Below are positions 58,945-64,000 of a stretch of 64,000 nucleotides of DNA, piece after piece. The stretch comes from Proteus columbae. GTDB taxonomy: Bacteria; Pseudomonadota; Gammaproteobacteria; Enterobacterales; Enterobacteriaceae. The stretch lies in contig NZ_CP043925.1 in NCBI RefSeq assembly GCF_009914335.1, positions 4,030,001 to 4,094,000 on the forward strand, given 5' to 3'. The position numbers and the translations under genes were made by a program. The first letter of the stretch is position 1; the number at the start of each line of letters is the position of its first letter. The notes beneath the pieces are model-generated. The model worked only from the letters and a program-made list of their open reading frames with translations, was not told the DNA's origin and made no database searches.

Positions 58945-59601
58945 TTATTTCTGTGACTGCTTTTCGGCTTCTTTTTTCTCTTCTTCGAGAATTTCACGAT
59001 ACCAACGAGGGTGATGCTTTTTAGCCCAACCACGAGTTACCCAGCCTTCAATCATGCTACGAATTGAACCTTTCACCCAGAACGCCGCATAAGCGTGAAC
59101 AAATACGGTGATTATCAGTAAGATTGCTGATAATGAGTGAACTAATAAGGCGATTCGAATCACTGGGATCGAGAAATATTCTGCGAAATAAGGGCGCCAA
59201 ATGATAATGCCACTGACAGTCAGTAAGATAAGGCTGATACTTAACATCCAGTAAATACCTTTCTGACCAAGGTTGTAGTGACCAATATCGCCAGCTTCTT
59301 CATTTTGCAGTACTTTATGAATATTTTTAGCCCAGACTAAGTCATCTTTATCAATAAAGTTATACTTCAAGTATCTGAAGAACATAAAGAGAAAGAGAAT
59401 GGCCATTGCACTACCCACAAATGGGTGTAACAGACGCGACAGTTCTGGTGTACCTAAAATATTCATGAACCAGTTCAGAGATGGGAAGAAGAAACCCAAT
59501 CCGCTGATTGCTGTGAACAGAAAGACAATCACAACGACCCAGTGGTTTATACGCTCTGATGCGGTATGGCGAAGAATTTTATCACCTTTCTTCTTCATCA
59601 T
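58945..59601 (-). CDS. fdoI: FdoI, cytochrome b556 subunit of formate dehydrogenase-O
   Basis: 218 residues (E. coli FdoI 211). Four membrane helices with heme-b histidines in [13 protein letters not shown] (helix 1) and VHAYAAFW (helix 4); passes electrons to the quinone pool. A charged C-terminal tail ([13 protein letters not shown]) follows. It overlaps fdoH by 4 bp. Confidence 0.94.
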   Translation of the reverse strand: MMKKKGDKILRHTASERINHWVVVIVFLFTAISGLGFFFPSLNWFMNILGTPELSRLLHPFVGSAMAILFLFMFFRYLKYNFIDKDDLVWAKNIHKVLQNEEAGDIGHYNLGQKGIYWMLSISLILLTVSGIIIWRPYFAEYFSIPVIRIALLVHSLSAILLIITVFVHAYAAFWVKGSIRSMIEGWVTRGWAKKHHPRWYREILEEEKKEAEKQSQK

Positions 59602-60536
59602 TTCTGCTCCTCCTTATTCACAGAGGTCTGTGTTTTAGAAGATGCTTCCATCTCTTTGAGCGCTTCTTCTTCATCTTCTTCAGTTGTACGGTTTGGACCG
59701 ACACCTAAATAATGGAAAATAGCGCCCGCGAAGGTTGCGGCAAAACCAACAGCGGCTAATGGTTTCCAGATACCTTTCCAGAATTTAACGGTTGAGCTAA
59801 TTTCTGGGTTTTCTGGTAAACCATGATACAGATTTGGTTTGTCAGCATGATGGAGAACATACATGACGTGCGTACCACCCACGCCTTGTGGATCGTAAAG
59901 ACCCGCGTTGTCGTAACCACGAGTTTGCAGTTCTGCAACTCGCTCACCTGCAAGATTGATCATGGCTTCTTTCGAACCAAAATGAATCGCGCCTGTTGGG
60001 CAAGTTTTCACACATGCAGGCTCTTGACCGACTTCTACACGGTCAACACATAACGTACATTTGTAAGCACGGTTATCTTCTTCATTAATGCGAGGCACAT
60101 CAAAAGGACAACCTGCGATACAATAACCACAACCAATACAGTGTTCTGATTGGAAATCAACAATACCGTTAGCGTATTGAATGATTGCACCTTCTGCTGG
60201 GCATGCTTTTAAACAGCCAGGATCAGCACAGTGCATACAACCATCTTTACGAATTAACCACTCCAGCTTGCCATTCTCTTCAACTTCAGAGAAGCGCATG
60301 ACTGTCCATGATTTTGCCGTTAAGTCCGTTGGGTTATCATAAACACCGACGTTAGTGCCAATTTTATCGCGAATATCGTTCCATTCAGAACAAGCAACCT
60401 GACAGGCTTTACAGCCGATACACGTTGTTACGTCGATAAGTTTTGCCACTTCTTCCTTGTAATCCCGCACATGAGGTGCGGGAGTAAGGGAATTGGTGGC
60501 AGAGCGACGAATAATGTCTTGGGATTGCAGTGACAT
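59598..60536 (-). CDS. fdoH: FdoH, iron-sulfur subunit of formate dehydrogenase-O
   Basis: 312 residues (E. coli 300). Four [4Fe-4S] clusters: [40 protein letters not shown] and [20 protein letters not shown](P). One C-terminal membrane anchor (about residues 255-275) and an acidic, lysine-rich tail slightly longer than in E. coli. Carries electrons from FdoG to FdoI. 11 bp after fdoG. Confidence 0.95.
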   Translation of the reverse strand: MSLQSQDIIRRSATNSLTPAPHVRDYKEEVAKLIDVTTCIGCKACQVACSEWNDIRDKIGTNVGVYDNPTDLTAKSWTVMRFSEVEENGKLEWLIRKDGCMHCADPGCLKACPAEGAIIQYANGIVDFQSEHCIGCGYCIAGCPFDVPRINEEDNRAYKCTLCVDRVEVGQEPACVKTCPTGAIHFGSKEAMINLAGERVAELQTRGYDNAGLYDPQGVGGTHVMYVLHHADKPNLYHGLPENPEISSTVKFWKGIWKPLAAVGFAATFAGAIFHYLGVGPNRTTEEDEEEALKEMEASSKTQTSVNKEEQK

Positions 60537-60547
60537 AATTTATCTCC

Positions 60548-63500
60548 TTACACCTTTTCCACATTAACAAGGAACGCTTTAAACTCAGGCGTTTGTGTAT
60601 TCGCATCACCCACGAATGGCGTTAACGTATTCGCAATAAAGCCTTTCACTGCAACACCTTCAAAGCCCCAGTGAATAGGAATACCAATGGTATCCACTTT
60701 GCGCCCATCAACATCAAGGGTTCTAATACGTTTAGTGACCACCGCTTTTGCTTTGATATAACCACGTTTTGAGCTGACTTTAACTGTATCGCCTTGAACA
60801 ATGCCTTTTTCTGCGGCTAAACGCTCACCAATTTCAATAAATTGTTGTGGCTGAATAATCGCATTTAAGCGCGCATGCTTAGTCCAGAAGTGGAAGTGTT
60901 CGGTCAGACGATAAGTTGTACCGACATATGGGAAGTCTTCTGCTTTACCCATATCTTTCCAGTCATCTTCAAAGACACGTGCTGCTGGGTTTGAAACCAC
61001 ATTCGGGTGCAGTGGGTTAGTACCCAATGGTGTTTCAATTGGCTCATAATGTTCAGGGAATGGACCTTCTGCCATCTTATCGATAGCAAACAGACGTCCC
61101 ATACCTTCCGGCTGCATAATAAATGGACCAACATCAGAACCCGGTGCAGCGTTGCTATAGTCAGGTACATCAATACCTGTCCATTTGCTGCCATCCCATT
61201 CGATTAACTTACGTTTAGGATCCCAAGGTTGACCTTGTGGGTCTGCCGATGCACGGTTATAAATAATGCGACGGTTAAGAGGCCATGCCCATGCCCAACC
61301 TAATGTGTTACCCAACCCTGATGGGTCTGAGTTATCACGGTTAGCCATTTGGTTGCCTTTCTCTGTCCAGCTACCTGCGAAGATCCAACAGCCACTCGCG
61401 GTTGTACCATCATCACGTAACTGAGCAAATGAGCTAAGCAGTTGACCTTTTTTCAGAATGATATTGCCATCAGCGTCTTTTAAATCGACTAAGGCTTTAC
61501 CATTACTTTCTTGTGCCACTTCTGCGGATGTTGGATTATCAGGATCAAAATAATCCCAAGTCATATTCAACACCTGTTCTGGCATCGCACCGCCTTCCTC
61601 TTTATAGAGTTGGCGTAAACGATGGAAAATACCAGATAAAATCTCAGCATCAGGGATAGCAACACCTGGCGCATCACCGCCTTTCCAGTGCCATTGTAAC
61701 CAGCGACCAGAGTTAACGATAGAACCGTCTTCTTCTGCGAAACAGGTTGTTGGTAGACGGAAGACTTCGGTCTGGATATCTTCAGTTTTAACGTCGTTCT
61801 CTTCACCGTGATTCTGCCAAAAACACGCTGTTTCCGTGTTTAGCGGATCCATAGTGATAAGGAATTTCAGTTTTGATAATGAACGAATAACTTTGTTCTT
61901 ATTCGGGAATGAGGCAACAGGGTTAAAGCCTTGGCAGATATAGCCATTGACTTCACCTTTATCCATCATCTCAAAATATTGCAGAACATCGTAAGGTTTA
62001 TCCCACTTAGGTAATAGTGAGAAGCCCCAATCATTATCACGTTGAGCATTATCGCCATAGAATGTCTTCATCATGCTGACGAAGAATTTAGGATAATTGC
62101 CCCAGTAGTTAACTTGTCCTGGTACTGTTGCTTTTGGCGTATTTGCAGCTAAGTAGGTTTCTAATGAAGTCTGCTTTTCAGAAGGCAGCGTCATATAGCC
62201 TGGTAAGCTTTGAGATAATAGACCGAGGTCAGTTAAGCCTTGAATATTGGAGTGACCACGTAGTGCGTTAACACCGCCACCAGCCATACCCATATTACCT
62301 AACAGTAATTGGATCATTGCCATGGTACGAATGTTTTGAGCACCAACGGTATGTTGAGTCCAGCCTAATGCATACAGGAAAGATGCTGTTTTATCTTTCG
62401 CTGCTGTTTCAGCAATATATTCACAGACTTTTAAGAAATCATCTTTTGGTGTACCACAAATCTGAGTAACTACATCAGGCGTGTAACGGCTAACGTGTTG
62501 TTTTAACAGATTCCAGACACAACGAGGATGTTGTAATGTGGTGTCGCGTTTTGCGAAACCATTTTCATCCATCTCGTAGTTCCAAGTGGTTTTGTCGTAT
62601 TTACGTTTTTCAGCGTCATAGCCACTGAATAGACCATCGTCAAAATGATAGTCTTCACGGACAATCAAGCTGGCGTTGGTATAGGCCTCAACGTATTCTT
62701 TTTGATATTTCTTATTTTCGAGCAGATATAAGATAACGCCCGATAAGAACGTAATATCAGTACCAGAACGAATAGGCGTATAGAAATCCGCAACAGCCGC
62801 AGTACGGGTGAAGCGAGGATCAATAACAATTAGCTTGGCGTTATTATGGATTTTAGCTTCCATCGCCCAGCGGAATCCCACAGGGTGTGCTTCTGCCGCA
62901 TTACCGCCCATAACGACGATAAGGTTGGCATTTTTCATATCAACCCAGTGGTTGGTCATCGCACCGCGACCAAATGTTGGAGCAAGACTTGCTACCGTTG
63001 GTCCGTGTCAGACACGCGCTTGGTTATCGACAGCCAGCATCCCAAGAGCTCTTGAGAATTTCTGAGTTAAAAACCCAGTTTCATTGCTTGCTGCAGAGGC
63101 GCAAAGCATACCCGTTGTTAACCAACGGTTGACTTCAACACCTTCTTTATTGAATTTCTGGAAGTTGGCATCGCGGTCTTTTTTGATTAAGCGCGCAATA
63201 CGATCAAACGTTTCTTCCCATGAGAGTTTTACCCATTTATCCGAGCCGGGTGCACGGTATTCAGGGTGTTTCAAACGACCTTCACTGTGGATGAAATCCA
63301 CAAGACCAGCACCTTTAGGGCATAATGCGCCGCGGTTTACTGGATGGTCTGAGTCACCTTCAATATGGAATATTGTTTCTTTTGCGTTTTTCGCGCCATC
63401 GCCCAGACTATACATTAATAGTCCACAACCGACAGAACAGTACGTACAGGTATTGCGGGTTTCGCGGGCTCTCAGTAATTTATACTGACGTGAGCCTGCT

Positions 63501-63595
63501 AGCGCAACTGCTGGTGCAAAACCGAGCGCCGCCGCTGTAGTACCTGCCATACCGCCAGCACAGATCTTAAAGAACTGTCTTCTGCTGACCTGCAT
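60548..63595 (-). CDS. fdoG: FdoG, selenocysteine formate dehydrogenase-O catalytic subunit
   Basis: A periplasm-facing molybdopterin enzyme oxidising formate to CO2. One gene read through UGA at 63008-63010, which is codon 196, exactly the Sec196 position of E. coli FdoG/FdnG (ARV-Sec-HGPTVAS). The ATG at 63595 gives MQVSRRQFFK, a Tat signal, with GAGGAGAG before it. [4Fe-4S] ligands are in CTYCSVGCG. 1015 residues in total. The SECIS hairpin directly follows UGA: AGCAA-GTC-TTGCT with a flanking mismatch, like the fdhF element bound by SelB. Confidence 0.97.
62960..63010 (-). promoter_or_regulatory. UGA selenocysteine codon and SECIS element
   Basis: TGA at 63010-63008 (minus strand) followed within 12 bases by GGTAGCAAGTCTTGCTCC, which folds into a short stem with a bulged T and loop GTC. 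The E. coli fdhF element has the same form (GG-T-TGCAGGTCTGCACC). Confidence 0.88.
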
Positions 63596-63613
63596 GGGGT
63601 CTCTCCTCATCAT

Positions 63614-63773
63614 ACATTGCTTTTACTGACTCTGATTTTCTTCACGAAAATGGAGCTGATTGTTTTTTTATTCCTATTATCCTTAATAGGATCAGGTTCA
63701 TTGCCTGATAGGTAGTGTAAAATCGTTTTACCCGTATTGTTATTATGTATTAATAAATTTAGGAATTCATCTT
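63614..63773. promoter_or_regulatory. fdoG/fdhD divergent promoter region
   Basis: 160 bp between divergent genes. It contains two adjacent small hairpins, CCTATTA-TCC-TTAATAGG (63673-63690) and ATCAGG-TTCATTG-CCTGAT (63691-63709), which could be operators. No FNR or NarL consensus was evident to me. Confidence 0.45.
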
Positions 63774-64000
63774 ATGGATGAAACAAAATCGACAAAATTG
63801 TTAACTAAACGTGTAATCATTGGCGTAGATCAAACAATTGTGCAACACAAAGGATCGCTTAGCATACAAGAAGACGATTATATTGCACTCGAAGTTCCTG
63901 TTGCATTAGTGTACAACGGAATCTCTCACGTTGTTATGATGGCAAGCCCTAAAAATTTAGAGTTGTTCGCTGTCGGATTTTCTTTATCCGAGGGCATTAT
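63774..64000 (+). CDS. fdhD: FdhD, sulfur carrier for formate dehydrogenase (N-terminal part)
   Basis: The frame is open from the ATG at 63774 to the edge of the window, 75 codons. The translated string [20 protein letters not shown] then [16 protein letters not shown] is the diagnostic FdhD start. FdhD passes sulfur from IscS to the molybdenum cofactor of formate dehydrogenases. Transcribed away from fdoG, as in E. coli. The catalytic CxxC lies beyond the window. Confidence 0.95.
   Translation, partial: MDETKSTKLLTKRVIIGVDQTIVQHKGSLSIQEDDYIALEVPVALVYNGISHVVMMASPKNLELFAVGFSLSEGI

Noticed and set aside
63008..63613. fdoG as a pseudogene broken by a stop codon
   Set aside because: The UGA is at the known Sec196 position with a SECIS-like hairpin and with selA/selB in the window.

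Overview
The window looks like the chromosome of an AT-rich enterobacterium of the Morganellaceae, most likely Proteus (genus-level inference; Providencia is the main alternative). The left part has the enterobacterial origin order ravA-viaA-asnA/asnC-mioC-oriC-mnmG-rsmG-atpIBEFHAGDC-glmU-glmS. The right part (selB-selA-fdhE, fdoIHG, fdhD) is ordinary formate dehydrogenase-O and selenocysteine machinery. Proteins in both parts can be followed almost residue by residue against their E. coli counterparts from memory.

Layout. (1) 1-17956: housekeeping genes, the replication origin and the ATP synthase operon. (2) 17982-31195: a complete Tn7 at its classical site just past glmS, flanked by the 5-bp duplication ATTCT. 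It carries tnsABCDE with catalytic residues intact, a class 2 integron (dfrA1 and sat2 but no aadA1, with the intI2 internal stop), four cargo ORFs, an IS256-family transposase remnant and a truncated brxA-like gene from a BREX phage-defence system. At 13,214 bp it is shorter than classical Tn7 by about one aadA1 cassette. (3) 31206-35937: the displaced glmS terminator, then small envelope and metabolic genes (a DUF411 metal protein, a possible 21-codon gene, ygiW, satP, a rhomboid protease, nagK and a NADAR protein). (4) 35938-49750: a long gene-poor AT-rich region followed by a self-contained cellulose locus: a BcsO/BcsP-like ORF, bcsA, bcsB, bcsC, bcsD, a PAS-GGDEF diguanylate cyclase, galU and bcsZ. 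The locus encodes its own c-di-GMP source, UDP-glucose supply, synthase, export pore and endoglucanase. (5) 49895-52223: a very AT-rich pair, a Dgt-like dNTP triphosphohydrolase interrupted by a -1 shift at an A7 run and a Pol-beta-fold nucleotidyltransferase. This is the best candidate for an undescribed, possibly anti-phage, system. (6) 52237-63613: a di-TOBE molybdate protein, an LtaS-like sulfatase-fold membrane enzyme, the selenocysteine genes selA/selB, fdhE and fdoGHI, where fdoG reads through an in-frame UGA. The fdhD start lies at the right edge.

How the parts connect. SelA and SelB supply the selenocysteine that FdoG needs at codon 196, and FdhE and FdhD serve the same enzyme. The diguanylate cyclase should feed the PilZ domain of BcsA. 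Tn7 contributes trimethoprim and streptothricin resistance, and its insertion separates glmS from its own terminator. A near-copy of that terminator hairpin lies inside the transposon right end, directly before tnsA. No tRNA, rRNA or CRISPR array was seen. All similarity statements are from memory of the families; no database search was run.
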